Below, one piece after another: positions 1-8,194 of a DNA stretch of 21,603 nt (position 1 is its first letter; each line of letters starts with the position of its first letter). Both the position numbers and the translations under genes were made by a program. The stretch spans positions 1 to 21,603 of the forward strand of contig CAZCBD010000024.1 of the NCBI GenBank assembly GCA_964496755.1. The letters are read 5' to 3'. The notes below the pieces were generated by a model. The model saw nothing but the letters and a program-made list of their open reading frames with translations, ran no database searches and was not told the DNA's origin. The DNA comes from CAZCBD01 sp964496755 (GTDB lineage Bacteria > Bacteroidota > Ignavibacteria > Ignavibacteriales > Melioribacteraceae).

Positions 1-578
1 ATACACTTAAAAAAGAGGAAACTATCTTTGGAATCGGTGAAATTTTCAAATATGCTTTTATTGCAGATGAAAGTTTTTATAAATTCTTTGATAAGAATTA
101 TGAAAAAATTTCTAAACTTGAAACAAAATCGATTCTTTCTATAATTGAAAGAAGTATTAAATTTAAAAGTGCAGTTGTTTCTGTTGATGAAAAAGAATCA
201 GGCCTCAGAAAAATATTAAATTTCGGACACACTTTTGCGCATGCATTTGAAATTCAGCAAAAGCATCAGATTAAGCACGGACAAGCCGTAATTTTAGGCA
301 TTTCCTGTGCGCTATATTTATCAAATAAATTGAATCTGATTTCCGATAATCAACTTACCGATTACTTGCGCTTACTATTAAAGTTCAGAAACGAAATTAA
401 AATTCAAAACACTAATTTTAGTCAATTATATTCAATTATGAACAAGGATAAAAAAAATTATAATAATGAAATAAGATTTGTTTTAACAAGGGGAATCGGT
501 AAAACAATGATTGATATTGCAGCAAATAAAGCTGATGTTAAATATGCAATTCTAAATGGAATATCTTTATTCGAATGA
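1..578 (+). CDS. aroB: 3-dehydroquinate synthase, C-terminal part (5' end outside window)
   Basis: Cytoplasmic enzyme of the shikimate pathway that cyclises DAHP to 3-dehydroquinate, using NAD+ and a divalent metal. The frame is open from base 3, so about 190 C-terminal codons are present and the NAD-binding N-terminal half is missing. The three metal ligands known for this family can be seen: the Glu of GEIFKY (codon 39-41), the first His of NFGHTFAHAFE (codon 228-230) and the His of HGQAV (codon 276-278). KESGLRK just before the NFGHT block is also typical. The usual NFGHTxGHA reads NFGHTFAHA here, a mild change away from the ligands. The TGA stop sits in an ATGA overlap with the next gene, so the two are probably co-transcribed and translationally coupled, although their functions are unrelated. 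A shorter reading starting at TTG 330 would be only an internal fragment. Confidence 0.95.
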   Translation, partial: TLKKEETIFGIGEIFKYAFIADESFYKFFDKNYEKISKLETKSILSIIERSIKFKSAVVSVDEKESGLRKILNFGHTFAHAFEIQQKHQIKHGQAVILGISCALYLSNKLNLISDNQLTDYLRLLLKFRNEIKIQNTNFSQLYSIMNKDKKNYNNEIRFVLTRGIGKTMIDIAANKADVKYAILNGISLFE

Positions 579-2269
579 AAAAAATAACTATACTTTCTTT
601 TTTTATAATATTACTAACTCAAAATGTTTTGGCTCAAAATAATTACGCTGAAATTACAAAAACCAGAGCAGTATGGTTAACAACAAATTTCCGCCTCGAT
701 TGGCCTAAAACAATTTCACACGACGACCAAAAAGAAGAACTGGAAAAGATATTCAAAGATTTAAGCGTAAAAAAATTCAATACAGTATTTTTTCAAGTAA
801 GGAGTAACGGTAAAGTTTTATTTCACTCTTCTTTTGAGAATTATCCCGATTATTTTGTAAGTGATACAACCGGTTTATTTGATCCGCTAAATTTTGCTAT
901 AAAATTAGCAAGAAAGTATGGAATGCAAATTCACGCTTGGGTAAATGTTTTTCGTTGTTTGACGAGAGCGGATAAATTAAACTTAACTGATTCTTCTCAT
1001 ATTGCTCTAAAGCATCCGGAGTGGATTTTGAAAACCGAGAACAAATCCAAATCAGCAAGTTTGTGGTTGAACCCTGCTAATCTAAATGCACGGGCATATT
1101 TGTTAGATCTATTTACCGAACTTACGGAAAAATATAATTTTGATGCGCTGCACTTGGATTTTAACAGGTATCCGAATGAGAAAATTTTGGATACTGATAT
1201 CTACAAAAAAAGTTTATCTAAATTAAGTCTTGAAGATTGGCGAAGAAAAAATATTTCGGATTTTTTGAATCTCCTAAAAATTCGAATTAAAATAGTTGGA
1301 AAAGAAACTCCAATTGGTGTAACTCCATTCGGAATATATAAAAATTTGGAAAATGCCAAGGGTACACAGGCGTTTTATGATGTGTATCAAAATGTAGAAG
1401 AATGGGTGGATAGTGGTTATGTTGATTATATTGTACCGCAAGTTTATTGGGATATAAAAAATAATCCGAAATTTGAAGATTTGGTAAAGCATTGGAAGGA
1501 AATAGTTAAAAAGAAAAAACTGATTATTGGTTTAGCCGCTTATAAAGAAGAGGTGATGAAAGAATTAGATGAACAAATTGCTGTTGCAAACAAATTTAAT
1601 ACTAATGGTATTGCAATATTTAGATACAAAATGATTGAAGATAAAAACAAAGAAATTTTTTCGAAAATTACAATTCCCGAGAATTATTTTGACCTTAAAG
1701 AATATGACAAAATAAAATGTAAAGCGGTTTTGTCGGCAGATATAGATACTACTGATTATATTAATTTTAAATGGCAAGTAAATGATTCATTGAAAAGAAA
1801 AATAAGAGGGTTGTATTTAGTTGAAATTGATTCAACTGCAAATTCAAAAAAAATAAGAATTTTAACACGTGTTAATTTTTTTGCCGATTCTGTTAAAATG
1901 CAAATTAGGAAACCGTCCTTAAAGGAATATTCTTTCGGTTTGTTTGCTGTTGATACGAATTGGGTTCCGATTGATTTACAAAGTAGAATTGTAAAATTTC
2001 GTTCGAAAAAAATAGGAAGATTTTTTCCGCAAATTGCTTCAACATTTCCTTTGATGATTACTGAAAATGATTCTACTAAAATAATATATCTAAATTCAAA
2101 ATATGATGATGAATTAAAAATCTTTATCGAACCAAATTCTAAAACCGAAATCATGCAACTTAAATTACACCGGGGTGAAAATATTTTTCGTATCGGATTA
2201 CCAAAGGGAATTAAACAAATATATTTACTTCTCAATAAGCTAAAAAAGAAATATTCTTTAGTTTTTTAA
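575..2269 (+). CDS. Secreted GHL10 / DUF187-type glycosyl hydrolase
   Basis: 564-residue exported protein with a signal peptide (residues 1-20, MKKITILSFF..NVLA, then QNN). A GHL10 (glycosyl hydrolase-like 10) barrel spans roughly residues 28-365. Family blocks seen are TRAVWLTTNF (30-39), VFFQVRSNGKVLF (71-83), MQIHAWVN (117-124), LNPANLNARAYL (165-176), FDALHLDFNRYP (189-200), IGVTPFGIYKN (247-257) and VDYIVPQVYWD (283-293). The last 190 residues look like an all-beta, Fn3-like accessory region of unclear identity. A characterised relative, E. coli DigH, cleaves peptide-free peptidoglycan glycan strands, so an envelope-remodelling role is plausible, but the substrate cannot be told from sequence. 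The start overlaps the aroB stop (ATGA). The 3' end overlaps the convergent uvrA by 12 bp. Confidence 0.88.
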   Translation: MKKITILSFFIILLTQNVLAQNNYAEITKTRAVWLTTNFRLDWPKTISHDDQKEELEKIFKDLSVKKFNTVFFQVRSNGKVLFHSSFENYPDYFVSDTTGLFDPLNFAIKLARKYGMQIHAWVNVFRCLTRADKLNLTDSSHIALKHPEWILKTENKSKSASLWLNPANLNARAYLLDLFTELTEKYNFDALHLDFNRYPNEKILDTDIYKKSLSKLSLEDWRRKNISDFLNLLKIRIKIVGKETPIGVTPFGIYKNLENAKGTQAFYDVYQNVEEWVDSGYVDYIVPQVYWDIKNNPKFEDLVKHWKEIVKKKKLIIGLAAYKEEVMKELDEQIAVANKFNTNGIAIFRYKMIEDKNKEIFSKITIPENYFDLKEYDKIKCKAVLSADIDTTDYINFKWQVNDSLKRKIRGLYLVEIDSTANSKKIRILTRVNFFADSVKMQIRKPSLKEYSFGLFAVDTNWVPIDLQSRIVKFRSKKIGRFFPQIASTFPLMITENDSTKIIYLNSKYDDELKIFIEPNSKTEIMQLKLHRGENIFRIGLPKGIKQIYLLLNKLKKKYSLVF

Positions 2270-3934
2270 ATAAGCCTTAAGATATTTTCCGGTAAATGAT
2301 TTTTTGTTTTGCATAACATCTTCAGGAGTACCCGCAGCAACAATTTCACCGCCTTTATCGCCGGCATCAGGGCCCAAATCAATAATATAATCAGCAGATT
2401 TAATTACATCCAAGTTATGTTCAATTACAACAACGGAATTATTTTTTTCAAGTAGAATATTGAAACAGGTTAAAAGGTTTTGAATATCATGTAAGTGAAG
2501 TCCGGTTGTAGGTTCGTCAAAAATAAATAAAGTATGCTTATTCTCCTTTTCCAAAATTAAATGCTTAGCTAATTTTATTCTTTGTGCCTCGCCTCCGGAA
2601 AGTGTATTCGAGGGTTGGCCTAATTTTATATAGCCTAAACCGACTTGAGATAAAACATCTAAGTATTTTTTAATTTTCGGTGTGTCAATGAAATATTCGG
2701 ATGCTTCATCAACACTCATGTTAAGTACGTCGACAATATTTTTGCCCTTGTAAGTAATGTTGCGAATTTCCTTTTTATATCGGGTTCCATTGCAATCTTC
2801 GCATTCCAAATAAATATCGGCTAAAAACTGCATTTCAATTTTCACAAATCCTTCGCCACTACAAGTCTCGCACCTGCCTCCGTCAACATTAAATGAAAAA
2901 TAGCCGGGTTTATACCCCCTTGACTTTGCTTGATATGTTGAAGCAAATAATTCTCTAATTTTATCAAATCCTTTAATATAACTAATTGGATTAGATCTCG
3001 GAGATTTGCCGATTGGTGTTTGATCAACAATTTCAACAGCTTTAATATGCTTGAATCCGGTAATTGATTCATGTTTCCCTATTTTGGGTGGGTTGCTTCC
3101 TTTCAGCTTTGCCAAGCCACCATATAGCACGTCGTGTATTAATGTGCTTTTGCCTGAGCCGCTTACACCGGTAACCACTACAAATTTATTTAATGGTATT
3201 TCAACATTAAGATTTTTCAGATTATTTTCAGAAGCATTTTTTATTATGATTGATTTTGTTTTTTCGATGCGTCTTTTTCTCGGTACAGGTATATTTAATT
3301 TTTTTGACAAATATTTTCCCGTTAATGAATTTTCATTTTTACAAATTTCACCAAAAGTTCCTTTGGCAATTATTTCACCGCCGTGTATGCCGGCTGCGGG
3401 CCCCATATCAATAACCATATCAGCTTGTTTTATCATTTCCGTATCATGTTCAACAACAAGAACCGTATTTTTTAGATCTCGTAACGATTTTAAAATATTA
3501 ATCAGTTTCTGATTATCGCGAGGATGGAGGCCTATACTAGGTTCATCCAAAACATATAGTGTTCCCATTAATGCCGATCCGAGCGAAGTGGCAAGATTAA
3601 TTCTTTGCATTTCACCACCGGATAGGGTATTGCTCAATCTATTTAATGTTAGATATCCCAGTCCAACATTGTTCAAAAAATTAAGTCGCTTTTTTATTTC
3701 CGTTAAAATTCTATTACTGATTTGCAAATCAAATTCGGAAAGAAAAAGGGTGGAAAAAAACTTTTCCGCTTTTTCAATTGAAAGAGAAGTAATATCTTGA
3801 ATTGAATAGTCGTTTATTTTTACCTGCATGGTTTCTCTGCGTAGCCTTGAGCCTTTACAGGCGGTACATTCGGTGTAGCCTCTGTATTTACTTAACAAAA
3901 CGCGTATATGCATTTTGTATGTTTTATGTATGTA
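2258..3934 (-). CDS. uvrA: UvrA excinuclease subunit, C-terminal part (gene interrupted by assembly gap)
   Basis: C-terminal two-thirds of UvrA, the DNA-damage sensor ATPase of nucleotide excision repair. Numbering from the ATG at 3913, the end of ABC module I is present with signature NTLSGGEMQR (95-104) and Walker B YVLDEPSIGLH (120-130). ABC module II follows with Walker A GVSGSGKS (249-256), the C-terminal zinc module CETC...CEDC (Cys 348, 351, 371, 374), signature NTLSGGEAQR and Walker B IFDEPTTGLH. The ATG at 3913 is an internal Met of the family block KTYKMHIRVLLSKYRGYT, not a true start. In-frame codons upstream (KTYK) run back to a TAA at 3937-3935, at the edge of the N run. This piece and the one at 3948-5094 together make one protein of about 935-945 residues, the normal UvrA length. 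The break is most likely an assembly artefact. Confidence 0.93.
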   Translation of the reverse strand, partial: YIHKTYKMHIRVLLSKYRGYTECTACKGSRLRRETMQVKINDYSIQDITSLSIEKAEKFFSTLFLSEFDLQISNRILTEIKKRLNFLNNVGLGYLTLNRLSNTLSGGEMQRINLATSLGSALMGTLYVLDEPSIGLHPRDNQKLINILKSLRDLKNTVLVVEHDTEMIKQADMVIDMGPAAGIHGGEIIAKGTFGEICKNENSLTGKYLSKKLNIPVPRKRRIEKTKSIIIKNASENNLKNLNVEIPLNKFVVVTGVSGSGKSTLIHDVLYGGLAKLKGSNPPKIGKHESITGFKHIKAVEIVDQTPIGKSPRSNPISYIKGFDKIRELFASTYQAKSRGYKPGYFSFNVDGGRCETCSGEGFVKIEMQFLADIYLECEDCNGTRYKKEIRNITYKGKNIVDVLNMSVDEASEYFIDTPKIKKYLDVLSQVGLGYIKLGQPSNTLSGGEAQRIKLAKHLILEKENKHTLFIFDEPTTGLHLHDIQNLLTCFNILLEKNNSVVVIEHNLDVIKSADYIIDLGPDAGDKGGEIVAAGTPEDVMQNKKSFTGKYLKAYLKN

Positions 3935-3937
3935 TTA

Positions 3938-3947
3938 NNNNNNNNNN
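3938..3947. other. Assembly gap (10 Ns) inside uvrA
   Basis: Ten consecutive Ns join two sequence pieces in the middle of uvrA. The two halves of the gene are in different minus-strand frames across the gap, so the real spacing is not what is drawn. The flanking 20-35 bases do not translate as clean UvrA, as expected for low-quality contig ends. Confidence 0.97.
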
Positions 3948-5094
3948 CTTTGATGATGTATGCTCTAAACAAAATGATTGAAAAAGGATTTATGCCGATG
4001 AACCCGGGAATACCGGAAAATATTTTAGCTTTTGCAGTTTCATCCAAATTTTTAAATGGAACATTAAGTGGAATGTTATTTTGTTTGGCTATTCGTACCA
4101 ATTCTCGTAAATGTTTGCTGTATTTTACCGAACGCCATGGTGCAATTGCTCCTTCGGATAAAGATAATTCAGGGTTCGGGATTACTAAGTTTTCATCAAT
4201 TCCGATGGTTCTTCCAAATCCTTGGCAAACGGGACATGCCCCGAACGGATTATTAAATGAAAAAAATCTTGGTTCAGGTATTTCATATTTTATTTCGCAA
4301 CATTCGAATGCTTGATTAAAGTTTTTAATTTCAAAGTTTTCAGCATTAATAATTGAAAGTTTTCCGTTGCCGGCTTTAAAACATGTTTCAATTGAATCGG
4401 AAAGTTTTTCGCGTATATCTTTTTCAGGTAGTTTAAACCTATCTACTATTACAAATAGATTTTTGCGCGAGCGGGGTATTTTATATTCATCATTAAGATT
4501 TAAAATCTTGTTTTTATAAAAAATTCTAAAATATCCTTTTTCAAATAAGAGTTTAAATTCATCGGCTATTGTTTTGTTTGTCGGTATTTCAATTGGAAAA
4601 GCCAAATAAAATTTTTGTGCGCTTGGTTGAGTTTTCAGCCAATTAACAACAGATGAGGTGGTATCTTTTTTTACTTCTTTACCGCAATCAAAACAAATTG
4701 TTTTTCCGATGCGTGCAAATAAAATTCTTAAATAATCGTAAATTTCCGTAGAAGTACCAACGGTAGATCGTGGATTTCTAACACCATTTTTTTGTTCAAT
4801 TGCAACCGCCGGAGAAATTCCGTAGATGAAATCAATGTCAGGTTTGTTTATTCGCTCTAAGAATTGTCGGGCATAGGATGATAAACTTTCTACGTATCTT
4901 CGTTGACCCTCGGCATAGATTGTATCAAAGACCAGCGATGATTTACCACTTCCGCTAACACCGGTTACTACGATTAATTTATTCCGCGGAAGTTCGATAT
5001 CTATATTTTTCAGGTTGTTTTCACGTGCGCCTTTTATATAAATAGTATTTTTATCAAATTTACGGTTTATTTTCAGTTGCTTATTTGCAGGCAT
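3948..5094 (-). CDS. uvrA: UvrA excinuclease subunit, N-terminal part
   Basis: N-terminal 382 codons of UvrA up to the gap. Visible blocks are IKGARENNLKNI, Walker A GVSGSGKS (45-52), SLVFDTIYAEGQRRYVESLS, QKNGVRNPRSTVGT with EIYDYLRILFARIG (about residues 101-130), FFSFNNPFGACPVCQGFG and PNPELSLSEGAIAPW. The first zinc module looks incomplete. ACPVC is present, but the earlier Cys pair is reduced to FECCEIKY, a degeneration that I recall in Bacteroidota-type UvrA as well. The start ATG (5094) is supported by GGAG five bases upstream. The gene lies just behind the mlaD terminator and so probably has its own promoter in the 111 bp at 5095-5205. I could not identify a LexA-like operator there. 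After residue 371 (GFIGINPF) the frame goes wrong just before the gap. Confidence 0.93.
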
Positions 5095-5099
5095 TAAAA

Positions 5100-5103
5100 C
5101 TCC
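5100..5103 (-). promoter_or_regulatory. Ribosome binding site of uvrA
   Basis: GGAG on the minus strand, five bases before ATG 5094. It supports the chosen start MPANKQLK. Confidence 0.65.
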
Positions 5104-5163
5104 AAATCGAAAAAATAAAGCTACTAATTTTAGGAAAATTAAAAAAACGGTTAGAAAATAAAA

Positions 5164-5184
5164 AAGGGAACCTTAGGTTCCCTT
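5164..5184 (-). terminator. Rho-independent terminator after mlaD
   Basis: Perfect 9-bp inverted repeat AAGGGAACC / GGTTCCCTT with a 3-base loop. On the minus strand it is followed by a T-rich run (TTTATTTT), and it starts 21 bases after the mlaD stop. It would end the long minus-strand transcript and insulate uvrA. It is the only strong intrinsic terminator I see in the window. Confidence 0.88.
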
Positions 5185-5205
5185 AAGAATTGCAAATGTT
5201 AATTT

Positions 5206-6240
5206 TTATTTATTAACCTTTTCACCAAGCTCTTTTAATTTTTTTATTTTCGAATCTAACAGTTCATTTTGTTTTTTCAGTTCTTTTAACTTGGTATCAA
5301 TTTCATTTTCATATTCCGACTTATTCCAATAACCACGTTGTTCGAAATAACTTTTGAATAGCCAATTATGTTTTAAAGCTTCCATGTTTTCTACAAAAGA
5401 TTCAGCCGCCTGCTTAGTGCTTTCAGTAGTTTTAACTAAGTTTGAAATTACCGTTTGAATTGAGTCAATAGGTGTTCTATCTGTAATTAAAGCTCCCAAG
5501 GTCCCTTCGCCATTGTTAATTTTGGCAACCACTTTTCGGATGTCAACTATCGAGCTATCAAGTTGGAGTAAAATATTATCCATTCCGGTACCCAAGCCAA
5601 CGGCAAAATCAGAAAGTTCTTTTAATCGATTAGTGATAATAATCAAGCTTGTGTCGGCCGATTCGGTTAGTCGTACGGTAGAATTGTATAAATCCGTATT
5701 ATTAATAAGTAATCCGATGGTTCCTTCACCGTTATTGATTTTAGCAATCACTTCGGAAAAATCTTTAGTGATATTTTTGGTGTATTTTATAATCCCCTGA
5801 GTTTCCTCAATTATTTTAGCCATATTGACAGGATTTTTCGATCGAAGAATATCGCCGCTTTTAACAATTTCAAATTTATCGGTGCCCGCGGTTAAAGCAA
5901 CAATTTTAGCTCCAACCAGACCCTCGGTTTCAATTGAAGCTTCACTATCAAGTCGGATAAAATTGATTATATCGTTTCTAACTTCAAAAGAAACTTCAAC
6001 ATTATTGTTTGTAGAATCTTTAACTAAAGCTATTTTGGAAACAGTGCCAACATCCATTCCGCTTAGTCTAACGGAAGCACCTGTTCGTAATCCTTCCACA
6101 TTTGCGAAGTAAGTTTTAAGAGAAACGGTTTCGGTGAAAAGAGAAGATTTGTTTCCGACCAAAAAAATAGCAACAAAAATTAAAGCGGTTCCCAAAAACA
6201 CAAACAAACCTAATCTTGCCCCTTCAATTTTATTTAACAT
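5206..6240 (-). CDS. mlaD: MlaD-family MCE-domain substrate-binding protein
   Basis: 344-residue inner-membrane-anchored periplasmic component of a Mla-type lipid ABC transporter. One N-terminal membrane helix (about 8-29) is followed by a single MCE domain (about 38-118; YFANVEGLRTGASVRLSGM, VGTVSKI, TEGLVGAKIV). A long helical region comes next, ending in a Lys/Glu/Leu-rich coiled coil (315-343). Longer than E. coli MlaD (about 180 residues), as expected for the longer FCB-group form. Two copies of AKINNGEGTxGxLI (166-179 and 239-252) and the block HNWLFKSYFEQRGYW (291-305) lie in the helical part. Last gene of mlaE-mlaF-mlaD. SD AGGAG sits at 6246-6250, overlapping the mlaF stop codon. No MlaC or MlaB gene is nearby. 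Confidence 0.92.
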   Translation of the reverse strand: MLNKIEGARLGLFVFLGTALIFVAIFLVGNKSSLFTETVSLKTYFANVEGLRTGASVRLSGMDVGTVSKIALVKDSTNNNVEVSFEVRNDIINFIRLDSEASIETEGLVGAKIVALTAGTDKFEIVKSGDILRSKNPVNMAKIIEETQGIIKYTKNITKDFSEVIAKINNGEGTIGLLINNTDLYNSTVRLTESADTSLIIITNRLKELSDFAVGLGTGMDNILLQLDSSIVDIRKVVAKINNGEGTLGALITDRTPIDSIQTVISNLVKTTESTKQAAESFVENMEALKHNWLFKSYFEQRGYWNKSEYENEIDTKLKELKKQNELLDSKIKKLKELGEKVNK

Positions 6241-6245
6241 AAAAA

Positions 6246-6250
6246 CTCCT
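6246..6250 (-). promoter_or_regulatory. Ribosome binding site of mlaD
   Basis: AGGAG five bases before ATG 6240. Its first base is the last base of the mlaF TAA stop, so termination on mlaF and initiation on mlaD are side by side. Confidence 0.7.
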
Positions 6251-6990
6251 TATTCCGAAATTAATTCATTACTAATAAAATTAATTAACATTGGATTATT
6301 GGAATGTTTTAATTCTTTTATTGTACCTTCAAAAATTATTTTTCCTTTATCCAAAAATATAGTTCGATCTGAAATTATTTCAGCACAAACTAAATCATGT
6401 GTAACTGCAATGGAAGTCATATTCAGTTGTTTTTGCAAGCGAATAATTAATTCGCTGATTTCTTTTGTGGAAATCGGATCTAAGCCTGTAGTCGGTTCGT
6501 CATAAAGCATTAATTTAGGATCAGTTATTATTGATCGGGCAAGTCCGATTCTTTTTCGCATTCCTCCGGAAAGTTCCGATGGCATTTTATCAATGGCTTC
6601 GGTTAAAGAAACTAATTCCAAAGTATGCATAATTTTTTTTCTTCGTTCGGTTTCCGTCATTTTAAAATGTCTTAGAAGAGGAAATTCCAGATTTTCACGA
6701 ACACTCATTGAATCGTAAAGAGCAGCACTTTGAAATAAAAAACTCATTCTTTTTCTAAGATTGTTTAATTCATTTTTATTAAGTGAATGTACATTTTTAT
6801 CCTCAATAAATATTTCACCGGAATCCGGTACAAGTAAACCTATGATGCATTTTAGTAAAACACTTTTACCTGTACCACTTCTACCGAAAACAACAAGATT
6901 TTCAGCTTCCTTAACATTAAAGCTAACATCATTTAACACTACCAGATCATCAAAACGTTTTGATAAATTTTTAATTTGTAAATAACTCAT
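6250..6990 (-). CDS. mlaF: MlaF-type ABC transporter ATPase
   Basis: Cytoplasmic ATPase that powers the MlaE/MlaD lipid transporter. In the 246-residue reading the Walker A is GRSGTGKS (36-43), the Q-loop FQSAALYDSMSV (86-97), the signature LSGGMRKR (140-147), Walker B LMLYDEPTTGLDP (160-172), and the switch His is in VTHD (198). The SGGMRKRIGLAR form of the signature is typical of the MlaF family rather than of general importers. I chose ATG 6990 because it forms an ATGA overlap with the mlaE stop and the protein then begins directly at the first beta strand (MSYLQIKNL). An in-frame upstream ATG at 7008 would add MVMANG and overlap mlaE by 22 bp. Confidence 0.95.
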   Translation of the reverse strand: MSYLQIKNLSKRFDDLVVLNDVSFNVKEAENLVVFGRSGTGKSVLLKCIIGLLVPDSGEIFIEDKNVHSLNKNELNNLRKRMSFLFQSAALYDSMSVRENLEFPLLRHFKMTETERRKKIMHTLELVSLTEAIDKMPSELSGGMRKRIGLARSIITDPKLMLYDEPTTGLDPISTKEISELIIRLQKQLNMTSIAVTHDLVCAEIISDRTIFLDKGKIIFEGTIKELKHSNNPMLINFISNELISE

Positions 6991-7793
6991 ACCGTTGGCC
7001 ATAACCATAAAGTGATTTTAACTAATAAAGTATCGAATAACAAAATCAATAACGAGGCATAAACAACCGAAGTGGTAGAAGCTTTCCCAACACCTTCTGT
7101 TCCGCCTTTTGCGGTGAATCCTTTGTAAGATCCGACAATGCCTACAATAAATCCAAAAACAACAGTTTTGGCAATTCCGGGAATTATGTCCCCAAATTCA
7201 AGAGCATGTAAAACAGTGTTCTTATAATACTCAAAGCTCATACTTTCACTTAAAATTACTGCTAAATATCCGCCGAAGATTGCAATAAAAATTACGTAAA
7301 TAGTAAGTATTGGTAATATTAAAGAAGTGGCGGTAACGCGAGTAACAACTAAGTATTTAAAAGGATTAACAGCCGAAACTTCCATTGCATCAATTTGTTC
7401 TGTAACTCGCATTGAACCAAGTTCGGCGCCAATGCCGGAACTAACTCTACCGGCAAATATTAATGCCGTAATCATTGGGCCAAGTTCACGTACAACCGAT
7501 ATTGCAACCATGCCGGGCAAAAAATCGGTTGCACCAAATTTTAGCATAATCGGTTGACTTTGAAAGGTTAAAACTACTCCGATTATTAGTCCGGTTATGC
7601 TTACAATAGGAAAGGTTTTTACGCCCAGTTCGTCCATATGTTTTTTAATTTCTTTTATTTCATACGGGGGTAATAATACTTGTTTAAAATATTCAAGTAT
7701 AAAAATTGAAAGTCCGGCAATGTTTGCAAAAAAACCATAAAGATAGTCTTGAAAACTTGGGTTATGCTTGTATTTAATTTCAGGTAATTTCAT
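6987..7793 (-). CDS. mlaE: MlaE-family lipid ABC transporter permease
   Basis: 268-residue inner-membrane permease with about five to six membrane segments. The family core is present: SITGLIIGVVLTFQ (65-78), VVRELGPMITALIFAGR (100-116), then SSGIGAELGSMRVTEQIDAM (118-137), which is the hallmark MlaE coupling region. The block AKGGTEGVGKASTTSVV near the C terminus is also characteristic. It works with MlaF and MlaD to move phospholipids between the membranes; the direction cannot be told from sequence. A 43-bp gap separates it from the upstream yraN stop, with no clear Shine-Dalgarno and no terminator. It may therefore have its own promoter or be read through from upstream. Confidence 0.94.
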   Translation of the reverse strand: MKLPEIKYKHNPSFQDYLYGFFANIAGLSIFILEYFKQVLLPPYEIKEIKKHMDELGVKTFPIVSITGLIIGVVLTFQSQPIMLKFGATDFLPGMVAISVVRELGPMITALIFAGRVSSGIGAELGSMRVTEQIDAMEVSAVNPFKYLVVTRVTATSLILPILTIYVIFIAIFGGYLAVILSESMSFEYYKNTVLHALEFGDIIPGIAKTVVFGFIVGIVGSYKGFTAKGGTEGVGKASTTSVVYASLLILLFDTLLVKITLWLWPTV

Positions 7794-7836
7794 AAATGTT
7801 CATTTTAAATTAAAATCACTTTACAATAATAAGTAA

Positions 7837-8193
7837 TTAAAAACAATTTTTTATATGTGATAATTCGAAAGTTGTTTTTTTTAATTTTATGCCTATAAAA
7901 TCGAAACGATATTCAAACGTTTCAAAATTCTTTTCAAATAAATATCGATTAGCAGTTTCTTTTAATATATTTATTTTTTTTTCAGTGATAGATTCTATCG
8001 GGGTTCCGAAATTTGTATTTGTTCTGGTTTTAACTTCAACAAAGAGAATAGTATCATTTTCTTTAACGATCAAATCTATTTCACCGTGTCCGGCTCTGAA
8101 ATTTTTTTCTAAAATTTCACAATTATTTTTTATAAAATATTCCTCCGCTATTTGTTCGCCTTGTTTTCCTATGTAAATATTGTGTGGTTTCAT
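7837..8193 (-). CDS. yraN: YraN / UPF0102 family nuclease-fold protein
   Basis: 118-residue small protein with a PD-(D/E)xK nuclease-like core. Visible motifs are GKQGEQIAEEYF (9-20), NFRAGHGEIDLI (31-42, Asp 40) and FVEVKTRT (51-58, Glu 53 and Lys 55), which match the conserved UPF0102 pattern of GExxA, GEIDLI and FVEVKxR. The family's biological role is not firmly established; involvement in DNA or RNA processing is inferred from the fold. Its start lies one base after the rnhB stop, and rnhB-yraN adjacency is a widespread arrangement, which supports both calls. Confidence 0.92.
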   Translation of the reverse strand: MKPHNIYIGKQGEQIAEEYFIKNNCEILEKNFRAGHGEIDLIVKENDTILFVEVKTRTNTNFGTPIESITEKKINILKETANRYLFEKNFETFEYRFDFIGIKLKKTTFELSHIKNCF

Positions 8194-8194
8194 T

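Noticed and set aside
1756..2235. 159-codon open frame antisense to the glycosyl hydrolase gene
   Set aside because: Cys/Phe/Ile-rich translation mirrors the coding strand, with no family resemblance. The plus-strand gene has the signal peptide and domain evidence.
3051..3512. 153-codon open frame on the plus strand opposite uvrA
   Set aside because: It lies fully antisense to conserved UvrA motifs (ABC signature, Walker A). Its translation has no independent features, so it is a shadow.
3908..4315. Open frame crossing the N gap on the plus strand
   Set aside because: It is open only because Ns cannot encode a stop, and it is antisense to UvrA.
5095..5163. Possible uvrA promoter or LexA operator
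   Set aside because: The region is A/T-rich and contains weak matches (for example TAGCTTTA on the minus strand) to a Bacteroidota -7 element. I could not see a convincing paired element or SOS palindrome.
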